From positions 1-14,321 of the forward strand of contig JACUUS010000045.1 in NCBI GenBank assembly GCA_014859215.1: 14,321 nt of DNA, read 5' to 3'. Origin of the DNA: Dehalococcoidia bacterium. GTDB lineage: Bacteria > Chloroflexota > Dehalococcoidia > SZUA-161. Shown in pieces: positions 1-6,746 of this stretch. Both the position numbers and the translations under genes were made by a program. How positions within the stretch are numbered: position 1 is the stretch's first letter; every line of letters begins with the position of its first letter. The notes beneath the pieces are model-generated. The model was not told where the DNA came from and did not search any database. It saw nothing but the letters and a program-made list of their open reading frames with translations.

Positions 1-1
1 C

Positions 2-880
2 GAGATTCTGGGTAAGGTGGACCAGGCAATTGCCATCTACCAGGCCGGCCTGGGCCTGATCAAGGACTTCCAGAGCAAGCAGGAAGATCTTATGGCGAGC
101 TTCGCCAGCTTCCCATCCGCGTACCTGGGCCTTACAGACGCGGCGGGAAACCTGGAGCTGTACGATGGCAAATTCAGGCTGCTGGACGCGAAGGGTTTTG
201 TCCTGGAGGACGGCGTGGACGGGCAGGACTATCTCTCGATTATAGAGGAGCGGGTAGAAGACTGGTCCTACATGAAATTCCCCTGCTACAAGAAAATGGG
301 GTATCCCGCCGGTATGTACAGGGTTGGGCCGCTTGCCAGGTTAAACGTGGCGGACGGAGTCGCTACTCCCCTGGCGAGCAAGGAGTTCCAGGAGTTCAAA
401 AAGCTGGGCGAGGGCGGCATAGTAGAGGGCTCCCTTTACTTCCACTATGCGCGGCTAATTGAAGGCCTGTATGCCACGGAGCGATTGCGCGAGCTTCTCG
501 AACATGAGGACATCTGCTCCACCGAGATCAGGACGACCTCCAGGAAGTACAGGGAAGAGGGCGTAGGCGTACTGGAAGCGCCCAGGGGAACGTTGGTCCA
601 TCACTTCTGGGTGGACCCAAGCGGGGCGATCCGCAAGGCCAACATAATCGTGGCGACCCAGAATAACAACCTTGCCATGAACCGGGCCATCTACCAGGTG
701 GCGAAGGAGCACGTGAAGGCGGACCGGCTGACCGAAGGCATGCTTAACCGCGTGGAGGTGGCTATACGGTGCTACGATCCGTGTCTTTCCTGCGCGACTC
801 ACGTCATGGGCAAGATGCCCCTTTCGATACAGCTTGTCAGCTCCTGCGGTGAAGTGATTGACGAGGTAGTCACCGGCTAG
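2..880 (+). CDS. Group 3 [NiFe]-hydrogenase large subunit, 5'-truncated by the window edge (first MvhA-like paralogue)
   Basis: This is the C-terminal 292 residues of a [NiFe]-hydrogenase catalytic subunit. The frame is open to the window edge, so the true start and the N-terminal L1 cysteine motif lie upstream. Visible family blocks are MYRVGPLARLN followed by DGVATPL, the stretch EAPRGTLVHHF, and the C-terminal L2 motif DPCLSCATH, whose two cysteines bind Ni and Fe. After the His of ATH, 25 residues remain, as expected for a peptide removed by a maturation endopeptidase. It resembles the complete MvhA at 8133-9653 throughout this part but is clearly divergent, for example CYDPCLSC against AYDPCMAC, so it is an old paralogue and not a recent copy. 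The likely role is cytoplasmic H2 oxidation with an unseen small subunit. Stop TAG at 878-880 is followed by a terminator. The group 3 assignment is firm; the exact subgroup and partner are inference. Confidence 0.93.
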   Translation, partial: EILGKVDQAIAIYQAGLGLIKDFQSKQEDLMASFASFPSAYLGLTDAAGNLELYDGKFRLLDAKGFVLEDGVDGQDYLSIIEERVEDWSYMKFPCYKKMGYPAGMYRVGPLARLNVADGVATPLASKEFQEFKKLGEGGIVEGSLYFHYARLIEGLYATERLRELLEHEDICSTEIRTTSRKYREEGVGVLEAPRGTLVHHFWVDPSGAIRKANIIVATQNNNLAMNRAIYQVAKEHVKADRLTEGMLNRVEVAIRCYDPCLSCATHVMGKMPLSIQLVSSCGEVIDEVVTG

Positions 881-927
881 GGAAATCCGGTTTCCACTCG
901 TGTTCGCCGCTGTATAAATGAGGATTC

Positions 928-964
928 AGAGGGTGGCCGATTTAACCGGCTACCCTCTTTGTTT
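928..964 (+). terminator. Rho-independent terminator after the first hydrogenase large subunit
   Basis: A 12-bp stem pairs 928-939 with 947-958, with one G-T wobble, around a 7-base loop. It is followed by a T-rich run (tttgttt). It lies 48 bases after the TAG at 880 and closes the upstream transcription unit. Confidence 0.8.
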
Positions 965-1004
965 CCCTGTCGCGCCACGCAGGACGCCGCTTTCGCGTAA
1001 GCTA

Positions 1005-1045
1005 ACGATCGGGTTGGGTGACTATTGTACTATCCGATCGTCACC
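1005..1045. repeat. Interleaved inverted repeats, possible operator
   Basis: acgatcgg at 1005-1012 is the exact reverse complement of ccgatcgt at 1034-1041. Inside it, ggtgac at 1017-1022 matches gtcacc at 1040-1045. The two dyads share bases 1040-1041, so as RNA they would compete, and as DNA they could be a protein-binding site. No function can be assigned. Confidence 0.35.
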
Positions 1046-1258
1046 GGTTAGAGCCTTCACACGGGTTGATTTAGCTCGCGTGATGTGGAACAATGAGCAA
1101 GTACGTTACGTTCTCGCGTAATTTCCTAACTCCCGGCCGGACACTAATGTCGTCGGATGGTGCGGCGGGGCAAGAGTTATGCTGCCCTGGTTCACCGGGC
1201 GAAAATTGCTGACCTGAAGTGAAGTCTGAGTGATCGGAAGAGGATTGTTGTGAAGTTC

Positions 1259-1281
1259 GACCCCCGGGATACCCGGGGGTC
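1259..1281. repeat. Perfect 10-bp GC-rich hairpin upstream of a small membrane protein gene
   Basis: gacccccggg at 1259-1268 pairs perfectly with cccgggggtc at 1272-1281 around a 3-base loop (ata). It is stable enough for a terminator or attenuator. The downstream bases (acttgctatattc) contain no real T run, and no gene lies just upstream. It may be a leader hairpin for the gene at 1358 or a protein-binding palindrome. Confidence 0.4.
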
Positions 1282-1357
1282 ACTTGCTATATTCTTGCAC
1301 GATAGGATTGGCTGGGCCCATACCAATCCGAAGGCAAAAAAGGAGAGAGGTGCTTCA

Positions 1358-1567
1358 ATGGAAGAGGAAAAGAAGGCTCAGGTCGGGCTCTCGGCGGCGC
1401 GGATACTGTACCTCGCAGCGGGTTTGGCGCTGCTGGTGGGCCTGCTCCACGCTATCCTGGCAGCCGCTGAATCCTATACGGCAGCCGCGTTTTTCGAAGG
1501 TGTGCTCTGGACTCTGCTCGTCGGCGGCATCCTGTTTGGCCTGTCATCCTATCTTGAGCGCAAGTAG
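1358..1567 (+). CDS. Small two-helix membrane protein, function unknown
   Basis: A 69-residue protein. The ATG at 1358 is chosen because a good Shine-Dalgarno sequence (aggagagagg, 1341-1350) lies 7 bases upstream; the frame stays open further upstream but has no other such site. The first 10 residues are charged (MEEEKKAQ). Two hydrophobic segments follow, roughly residues 13-33 (ending near LLHAILAAAE) and 44-63 (VLWTLLVGGILFGLSSYL), and the tail is basic. The predicted topology is two transmembrane helices with both ends in the cytoplasm. I do not recognise the family. It does not share the WYLN motif of the three small proteins at 2200-2834, though it lies upstream of them in the same orientation. 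It is likely a real gene because of the strong ribosome-binding site and the clean hydrophobic/charged pattern. Confidence 0.75.
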   Translation: MEEEKKAQVGLSAARILYLAAGLALLVGLLHAILAAAESYTAAAFFEGVLWTLLVGGILFGLSSYLERK

Positions 1568-2051
1568 CTGCCCGGATCAACCCACATGCCTGGTTAGCGG
1601 GTTCGACGTGAACTGTTCTGGATGCCTTTTTCAAAAGTCGCAGCAGTAATCTGATTCAAACCTGTGTAAGCCGTGGACGGGTAGGTATTCCCCTGTACAG
1701 CGATATAGAGACGCAGCCCGCTATGTTTTGGCCCTCTTGATGAATGCGAACAGGGCCCGGCGCCTGAATCCGCGCGATTATTCTGCCTTGACCTCGCCTG
1801 ATTCTTGGCGGTTGGTTCGTGCTATTCCAGCCACACTACCCTCTTGCCAGTTCGATACTTCTCTTTTCGCTTGAGGGCGACATCGGACCCCGCTCGCATC
1901 ACACCCTCTCCAGCTTTGACTAAGCATATTAGCCCGCCCTCTATTTTTGCCCAACAGGCATAAATGCTCACAATAACATGTGTTTTTCGCTGCGATCGAA
2001 CAGGCATTATAGCGGAAGCCTCAGCGCGCCGGCGGTGCTACTCTCATAGGT
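1568..2051. other. Non-coding region with short repeated motifs
   Basis: Nearly 500 bases with no supportable gene on either strand. A 61-codon frame on the - strand (2007-1822) lacks a ribosome-binding site. The 3' half contains an 11-mer, gactaagcata (1918-1928), and a 10-mer, gcataaatgc (1958-1967). Both recur upstream of the hdr operon, overlapping at 3092-3107. The octamer acaggcat occurs here at 1954-1961 and 2000-2007, and again at 3060-3067. This suggests a shared promoter-proximal control element, which is inference. Confidence 0.4.
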
Positions 2052-2192
2052 GGAGGCAGGAGAATCGGAAGTACGATGAAAAAGCTAGCAAGCGCAGAAA
2101 CTCCCTACGGGTCACTTGATACAACCGGGCTCTTGCCTCCAACCAGCCTTCATCCGGTCAGGGGCTTTCTGGGAATCGTCCAGAAAGGAGGG
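2052..2192 (+). promoter_or_regulatory. Structured 5' leader with riboswitch-like layout ahead of the small membrane protein array
   Basis: ggaggcaggag at 2052-2062 pairs with ctcttgcctcc at 2130-2140 (11 bp, one G-T wobble) and closes a 67-base internal domain. Small internal helices are possible (gct/agc near 2084-2093, ccc/ggg at 2103-2111). Downstream, ctttctgg at 2165-2172 pairs perfectly with ccagaaag at 2180-2187, whose last bases are the start of the Shine-Dalgarno sequence aaggaggg (2185-2192). The 3' arm of the long stem contains cctcc (2136-2140), which could instead pair with ggagg of that Shine-Dalgarno sequence. This gives two exclusive states, as in translational riboswitches. 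The sequence matches no riboswitch class I can recall. The pairing is seen directly; the regulatory role is inference. Confidence 0.45.
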
Positions 2193-2199
2193 ATGAGAG

Positions 2200-2397
2200 A
2201 TGCAGTGGGAATTCATTATTGCGCTGGTGTTGGGCATACCTATTGTCCTTTTTCCGGTGGCTCTCATTTGGTACCTGAATATAGGCGGGCTTTACACTGC
2301 TGTTCGCAGGTTTGTCGGAAGGAGGGCTGAGCGGAAGAGGTGGGCAGCGGGCGCGGATGGACCCGGTAAACGGGGAGAATCAGCAGGCGCCGCTTGA
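2200..2397 (+). CDS. Small single-pass membrane protein, array member 1
   Basis: A 65-residue protein whose ATG at 2200 lies 7 bases after a strong Shine-Dalgarno sequence (aaggaggg). Layout: a short N-terminus starting MQW, one hydrophobic helix at about residues 5-25 (IIALVLGIPIVLFPVALIW), then WYLNIGGLY at residues 24-32, then a strongly basic tail (RRFVGRRAERKR). The positive-inside rule places the tail in the cytoplasm. It aligns without gaps over about 45 residues with the proteins at 2434 and 2658. All three keep W3, A8-L9-V10, G12, P14, L17, P19, A21, WYLN at 24-27, G30 and Y32, a pattern that shows selection on the protein. I do not recognise a named family. Small one-helix subunits often accompany membrane oxidoreductases or transporters, but nothing here identifies a partner. 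The gene follows the structured leader at 2052-2192. Confidence 0.82.
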   Translation: MQWEFIIALVLGIPIVLFPVALIWYLNIGGLYTAVRRFVGRRAERKRWAAGADGPGKRGESAGAA

Positions 2398-2433
2398 ACC
2401 GGGATTGAGGCAGGGATGCGAGGAGGTTAAGTC

Positions 2434-2607
2434 ATGGAATGGCCGGTGATAATCGCGTTGGTGCTGGGTTTACCGGTGATCCTGTTCCCGGCAGCGTATG
2501 TATGGTACCTGAACATGGGAGGCATCTACGGTCTGATTAAGGAGGCGCGCCGGAAGAGAGCCCTCCGGCGGGAGCAGGCCCGAGCGGTTTCAAGAAAAAG
2601 CATATAG
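2434..2607 (+). CDS. Small single-pass membrane protein, array member 2
   Basis: A 57-residue protein. ATG at 2434 follows aggaggttaa (2421-2430), a strong Shine-Dalgarno sequence. It is a paralogue of its two neighbours: MEW start, helix IIALVLGLPVILFPAAYVW, then WYLNMGGIY, and a very basic tail (KEARRKRALRREQAR). Thirty-six bases separate it from member 1 and 50 from member 3, so the three are probably one transcript, each with its own good ribosome-binding site. The core is close to member 1 (IIALVLG is identical), whereas the tails differ freely. The helix and WYLN-GG-Y block are therefore the functional part and the tail mainly a basic anchor. Function unknown. Confidence 0.82.
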   Translation: MEWPVIIALVLGLPVILFPAAYVWYLNMGGIYGLIKEARRKRALRREQARAVSRKSI

Positions 2608-2657
2608 GCAGGGAACGCGCAAATGGTCGGCATGCGGGATGAGAAAGGAGGGGCACA

Positions 2658-2834
2658 ATGGAATGGTACATAATAGTCGCGCTTGTCGTCGGAATTCCCA
2701 TAGTGCTCGTGCCGGTAGCGTTTGTATGGTATCTGAACGTGAGCGGTCTATACCAGGTCCTGCGCGACAGGCGGCGCAGAAGGAAGGTCGCTGAGCCGGC
2801 GGAAGCCAGGGAGACAGTGAAGGGCGTGTCATAG
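2658..2834 (+). CDS. Small single-pass membrane protein, array member 3
   Basis: A 58-residue protein. ATG at 2658 follows gaaaggagggg (2643-2653). It has the same plan as members 1 and 2: MEWYIIVALVVG, helix to about residue 25, then WYLNVSGLY (one Gly of the GG pair is Ser here), a run of five arginines, and a final acidic/mixed tail. It is the most divergent of the three in the helix (VALVVGIPIVLVP) but keeps both prolines and the WYLN motif. Stop TAG at 2832-2834, followed about 75 bases later by a terminator-like hairpin, marks the end of the array. Function unknown; the paralogy itself is seen directly. Confidence 0.82.
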   Translation: MEWYIIVALVVGIPIVLVPVAFVWYLNVSGLYQVLRDRRRRRKVAEPAEARETVKGVS

Positions 2835-2908
2835 CCCTGACGCCCTGGTAACCGTAACTTCTGGAGGAACGAGCAAGCAACCGGTAACAATGTCAACCAT
2901 ATAAAACC

Positions 2909-2953
2909 AGACTGGTGGTAAAGGAGTAATGCCGGAACCACCAGTCTTATTAT
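2909..2953 (+). terminator. Terminator-like hairpin after the small-protein array
   Basis: agactggtgg at 2909-2918 pairs perfectly with ccaccagtct at 2938-2947, with a 19-base loop. The bases after it (tattattctg) are only moderately T-rich. The position fits the end of the array transcript. The long loop is unusual for an intrinsic terminator. Confidence 0.5.
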
Positions 2954-3314
2954 TCTGACAGCAGGCTTCTCAGTGCTTCGGACAGGGTGTCCCGTCAAAC
3001 ATAGGTCCCGGAGCCGCCCCGCCGCTCTTCCATGGGTACAGGTCATTTTACCCTCCCGGACAGGCATTTTCTCTCCTGGCTCCTCTTACCCGACTAAGCA
3101 TAAATGCCTATTGATCGTAGCACGTTAGGCCTTTTCGGTGGGCGAAAGAGAGCAATAAAGCGCTAGTGAGAGCGCGTCGTGCTCAAATAAACTGAACTTG
3201 CTAATGGCCGGGGATTCAGTTCGTCTCAAGGAAATAGATCCCCGCAGTTGACTCGGCCTGTCGCGAAGTTGGTGTCCGGCCAGACAAGAGGAGACCTTAT
3301 ATCTGAATTACAGG
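2954..3314. other. Intergenic region and probable 5' leader of the hdr-mvh operon
   Basis: About 360 bases without a supportable gene. The stretch gactaagcataaatgc at 3092-3107 fuses two motifs that also occur at 1918-1928 and 1958-1967, and acaggcat recurs at 3060-3067. Further down, gagca/tgctc (3150-3154 with 3180-3184) encloses gcgct/agcgc (3160-3164 with 3171-3175). A second structured block at 3205-3282 is listed separately. I cannot place a convincing -10/-35 pair. Confidence 0.4.
3205..3282 (+). promoter_or_regulatory. Candidate structured leader just upstream of hdrC
   Basis: tggcc at 3205-3209 can pair with ggcca at 3278-3282 as an outer stem. Inside it, ggggat at 3210-3215 pairs with atcccc at 3238-3243. 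The arrangement resembles a multi-branch leader ending about 30 bases before hdrC, next to a gaggag box at 3289-3294. The helices are short and could be chance in GC-rich sequence. Confidence 0.3.
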
Positions 3315-3893
3315 ATGGTGTGCATGAAGACGAAAGTACCGGGTGAGAACGACTTTCTGAACGATATTTGCTCCTTACCGGGGGGCGAGGATATCCGGTT
3401 GTGTATCCAGTGCGGGACATGTTCCGCCTCGTGTCCGAATGCAAGCAAGATGGAGTTCGCGCCCAGGGAACTGATTGCGATGGCGCGGGCAGGATTGCGT
3501 AAGGAGGTCCTTACCAGCAATTCGATGTGGCTTTGCGCATCCTGCTATCTCTGCACGGTGCGCTGCCCGAGGGGCATCAAGCCTACAAACCTGATGCATG
3601 CTCTCGAGAGCCTGGCGGCGCGAGACGGCCTGAGCAGCCCGCGTTCGCTGACGCCCAGTATGTACCGGAGCTTCAGCGACTTTGTATACAGCATAGGGAG
3701 CGTGCCGGAAGTCGGGTTTATGACCTGGTTCTACTTCCTCACCAATCCTTTACGGGCAGTGAAGATGCTCCCGCTTGTTTACAAGCTGCTGACTCATGGG
3801 CGCCTGACGATTAAGGCTCGAAGGATGAAGCCTGAAGCGGAGCAGCAACTCAAGGCCATCCTCGACAGGGCCGAAACTCTGGGAGGAGTCTAA
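3315..3893 (+). CDS. hdrC: CoB-CoM heterodisulfide reductase-type subunit C, [4Fe-4S] electron carrier
   Basis: HdrC carries electrons between HdrA and the disulfide-reducing HdrB on two [4Fe-4S] clusters in the cytoplasm. Both cluster motifs are plain: CIQCGTCSASCP near residues 31-42 and CASCYLCTVRCP near 75-86, each followed by family sequence (PREL, RGI). At 192 residues it has the usual length. The start is uncertain: ATG at 3315 has no good Shine-Dalgarno sequence, ATG at 3324 is in frame with aggatggtg just ahead, and CTG at 3303 is better spaced from gaggag (3289-3294) but is a rare initiator. The stop TAA overlaps the hdrB ATG by one base, so the two are translationally coupled. It is the first gene of a six-gene operon. 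In bacteria, where CoM-S-S-CoB is usually absent, the terminal acceptor of HdrBC is generally unknown. Confidence 0.93.
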   Translation: MVCMKTKVPGENDFLNDICSLPGGEDIRLCIQCGTCSASCPNASKMEFAPRELIAMARAGLRKEVLTSNSMWLCASCYLCTVRCPRGIKPTNLMHALESLAARDGLSSPRSLTPSMYRSFSDFVYSIGSVPEVGFMTWFYFLTNPLRAVKMLPLVYKLLTHGRLTIKARRMKPEAEQQLKAILDRAETLGGV

Positions 3894-4771
3894 TGAAGTA
3901 CTACAGCTATTTCCCGGGCTGCTCTTCCTCGGACGGAGGTTCGAAGGCATACAACTGGTCCGCTCTCGAAATCGCGAAAGCCCTTGATACGGAGCTTATC
4001 GAATTGGAAGACTGGAACTGCTGCGGGTCGACACCATACACCTCCCTCGATGAATTGGCCTCTTTGTGCGGTTCGGCCAGGAACCTGGCGCTGGCCGAGA
4101 AAAAGGGCCTGGACCTTGTTACGCCCTGCAGCGCCTGTTACGTAATCCTGGGCAGAGCTAATGCCAGTTTTCACGAATCCCCGGAGCTCAGGGCGAAGAT
4201 AAAGGAAGCACTTGCGGCCGGCGGGCTCGAGTACAATGGCACGGTCAGGGTTCGCCATCTGCTCGACGTTTTCGCGAATGATATCGGGTACCCCGAGATC
4301 AGGTCCAGGGTCGTGAAGAACCTCAGCGGGCTCAAGGTAGCCCCTTATTACGGCTGCCAGGTAGTGCGGCCGGGCCCGAGTTTCGACCATCCGGAATACC
4401 CTGTGGCGCTGGACCGCCTGGTGGATAGCCTCGGCGCCGAGCCTGTTCCGTTCCCGCTCAAGTCTCGCTGCTGCGGGGGTTCGCTGATTATCTCGGAAGA
4501 AGATGCAGCGCTGGAGCTTATACGCAAACTGTTCGATAGTGCTGCCGGCAACGGCGCCGAGGTTATCGTTACCGTGTGCCCTCTGTGCCAGACGAACCTG
4601 GACCTCTACCAGAGCAGAGTCAACAAGAAATTCAAGACCAGGTTCGAATTTCCGGTCCTGTTCTTCACCCAGCTTATGGGTATCGCCCTGGGGATAGACA
4701 GCAAGAGACTCGGTATCGACAAGTGCATTGTTCCTGCCGGAAAGGCACTGGCCAGGTATACCGGGGCCTGA
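3893..4771 (+). CDS. hdrB: Heterodisulfide reductase-type subunit B, catalytic disulfide-reducing subunit
   Basis: HdrB holds the site where a disulfide or similar acceptor is reduced, using two noncubane [4Fe-4S] clusters bound by duplicated cysteine-rich CCG domains. Visible are the opening YFPGC, DWNCCGSTPY near residue 43, TPCSACY near 80, YYGCQVVRPG near 153, SRCCGG near 195 and VCPLCQTNL near 231. This is the full cysteine complement of a working HdrB. It has 292 residues, a usual length. The ATG at 3893 overlaps the hdrC stop and is preceded by gggagga. The gene ends in tandem stops (TGA then TAA in frame, 4769-4774), evidence that TGA does terminate in this genome when it is not recoded. 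hdrA follows after 13 bases. The natural substrate cannot be told from sequence. Confidence 0.94.
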   Translation: MKYYSYFPGCSSSDGGSKAYNWSALEIAKALDTELIELEDWNCCGSTPYTSLDELASLCGSARNLALAEKKGLDLVTPCSACYVILGRANASFHESPELRAKIKEALAAGGLEYNGTVRVRHLLDVFANDIGYPEIRSRVVKNLSGLKVAPYYGCQVVRPGPSFDHPEYPVALDRLVDSLGAEPVPFPLKSRCCGGSLIISEEDAALELIRKLFDSAAGNGAEVIVTVCPLCQTNLDLYQSRVNKKFKTRFEFPVLFFTQLMGIALGIDSKRLGIDKCIVPAGKALARYTGA

Positions 4772-4784
4772 TAAGGAGGATTGA

Positions 4785-6746
4785 ATGGACCTCAGAATAG
4801 GCGTGTACGTCTGTGATTGCGGAGCAAACATCGCCGGCACGGTCGATGTCGGGCAGGTGGTCGAGTTCGCCAGAGGCCTGGAGAATGTAGCCGTGGCCCG
4901 GGAATACAAGTTCGTGTGTTCCGACCCCGGGCAGGACCTGATCAAGAAAGATATACAGGAACTCAAACTCAATCGAGTAGTCATAGCGTCCTGTTCACCC
5001 CGGCTCCATGAGCTCACATTCAGGCGCACCATGGCCAGCGTGGATTTAAACCCTTATCTGATGGAGATGGCGAATATCCGCGAGCAGGTAGCCTGGGTTA
5101 CCGAAGATAAGGATCTGGCTACCGTCAAGGCCAAAGCGCTGGTAAACGCCGCGGTGAAGAAGGTTGGCGGTAACCAGCCCCTGGAGACCAAGGAGGTCCC
5201 CGTAAATCCTGCCACTCTGGTGGTGGGAGCGGGCATAGCCGGCATACAGGCAGCGCTTGAAATAGCCAACTCCGGCAACAGGGTCTACCTTGTGGAAAGG
5301 GAGCCTTCCATCGGCGGCCATATGGCTCAGCTGGACAAGACCTTTCCCACCCTCGACTGTTCGGCCTGAATACTCACTCCGAAAATGGCCTCGGTGAGGT
5401 CAGACAAGAACATCGAACTGATGACGTACAGCGAGGTAATGGAAGTCTCGGGTTACGTCGGCAATTTCAAGGTCAAGATACGAAAGAGACCCCGGTATGT
5501 GAATGCAGACCTGTGCACTGGATGCGGCGCGTGCCAGGAGAAATGCCCCTTCAAGGCATCGAACGAGTTTGATGTCGGGCTCGGGCAGAGGAAGGCTATC
5601 TACACACCCTTCCCGCAGGCTGTACCTAACGTGCCGGTAATAGATCCAACCGTCTGCGCTTACTTCCTCAAAGGCAAGTGCCGGGCCTGCGAGAAATTCT
5701 GCGAGGCGAAGGCGATAGACTTTGAGCAGCAAGAGCAGATTCTGGACGCGGACGTTGGCTCCATTGTGGTTACAACCGGCTTCGATGCCTTCGATCCGAC
5801 GCCCCTGGTCCCGTATGGGTACGGGGTCCACGAAAACGTTTATACGGGCATCCAGTTCGAGAGAATGACCAATGCCTCGGGCCCGACCGGCGGCAAGATA
5901 GAGCTCAAGGACGGTTCCCAGCCGAAGAGAATCGCCATACTGCACTGTGTGGGAAGCAGGGACAAGAACTATCACGAGTACTGCTCGCGCGTATGCTGCA
6001 TGTACTCTTTAAAGTTCTCTCACATTATAGGAGAGAAGATACCTGATGCCGAAATCTTCCAGCTATATATAGACCTTCGCTGCTTCGGCAAGGGGTACGA
6101 GGAGTTCTACAATCGCCTTCAGGAGGAAGGCGTTAACTTTGTCAGGGGACGCGCCGCTGAGGTCACAACAATACCCGAGACTCCGAACGAAGAAGGGAAG
6201 CTGATTGTCCTGTGCGAAGACACTCTTATCGGCCGTCAGCGGCGCATCCCTGTGGACATGGTGATTCTCAGCAATGCCGTTGAGCCCAGGGCGGACGCCG
6301 GAGAAACGGCTAAGCTGTTCTCTCTCAGCAGGAGCGCCGACGGCTTCTTCCTGGAGAAACATCCGAAGCTTGACCCGGTGGCGACGATGACTGACGGCGT
6401 CCTGATAGCAGGTTGCTGCCAGGGACCGAAGGACATCCCGGATACGGTCGCGCAGGCATCGGCAGCGGCAGCCCGCGTCCTGTCCGTTATTAGTAGGGGC
6501 AAAGTCGAAATCGAGGCTGCCATATCGATCATTGATGAGACCGCGTGCTCCGGCTGCAAGACGTGCCTGGGACTTTGCCCCTACAATGCCATAACCTTTA
6601 TCGATGCAAAGAAGATTGCCTCCATTAACGAAGCCCTGTGCAAAGGTTGCGGCACTTGCGCTGCCGCTTGCCCGAGCGGCGCCATTGTGAGCAAACACTT
6701 CACCACGGAGCAAATCATGGCGCAAATAGAGGGGGTGCTGATATGA
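4785..6746 (+). CDS. hdrA: Heterodisulfide reductase-type subunit A, bifurcating flavoprotein, predicted selenoprotein (Sec195 at TGA 5367-5369)
   Basis: HdrA carries the FAD that splits electron pairs from MvhD between ferredoxin and HdrBC. The reading frame is 654 codons if the in-frame TGA at codon 195 is read through; conceptual translation stops there otherwise. N-terminal VCDCG lies at residues 9-13 and the FAD loop VVGAGIAGIQ near 146. The sequence around the TGA is PTLDCSA-U-ILTPKM, where homologues have Cys or Sec, and homology continues without a break. CTGCGACQEKCP lies near 244, and two C-terminal ferredoxin motifs, CSGCKTCLGLCP and CKGCGTCAAACP, near 588 and 619. Total length matches HdrA. 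The start ATG at 4785 has aaggagga 4 bases ahead. The stop overlaps the mvhD ATG by 4 bases (ATGA). Sec at this site is known in archaeal and bacterial HdrA. A candidate SECIS hairpin lies at 5373-5398. Confidence 0.93.
5373..5398 (+). promoter_or_regulatory. Candidate bacterial SECIS element of hdrA
   Basis: Three bases after the TGA, ctca (5373-5376) pairs with tgag (5395-5398). After a 2-base bulge, ccga (5379-5382) pairs with tcgg (5391-5394). The 8-base loop aaatggcc contains GG about 18 bases from the TGA. Bulge, loop and spacing resemble known bacterial SECIS hairpins, but the pairing is not unique. Confidence 0.55.

Larger units (their letters stand above)
965..1357. other. Non-coding region with two inverted repeats
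   Basis: About 390 bases without a convincing gene. The short open frame at 918-1121 overlaps the terminator, has no Shine-Dalgarno sequence and resembles nothing I know. Two structures stand out: an interleaved dyad at 1005-1045 and a GC-rich 10-bp hairpin at 1259-1281, both listed separately. The end of the region is the leader of the small membrane protein at 1358. I see no tRNA and no clear sigma-70 promoter. Confidence 0.6.

Noticed and set aside
1030..1660. tRNA-like words (tagctc near 1074, ggttcga near 1600)
   Set aside because: No acceptor, anticodon and T arms can be assembled around them in the right spacing.
1822..2007. 61-codon - strand frame
   Set aside because: No ribosome-binding site, no recognisable motif, and it covers the repeated short motifs instead.
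2076..2330. 84-codon + strand frame starting MKKLASAETPYGS
   Set aside because: It lies inside the structured leader and runs out of frame through the convincing small membrane gene at 2200. No family resemblance. A regulatory leader peptide cannot be excluded but is unsupported.
3890..5032. 380-codon open frame on the - strand across hdrB and the start of hdrA
   Set aside because: It is antisense to genes with complete family motifs, its translation resembles no protein, and long antisense frames are common at this GC.
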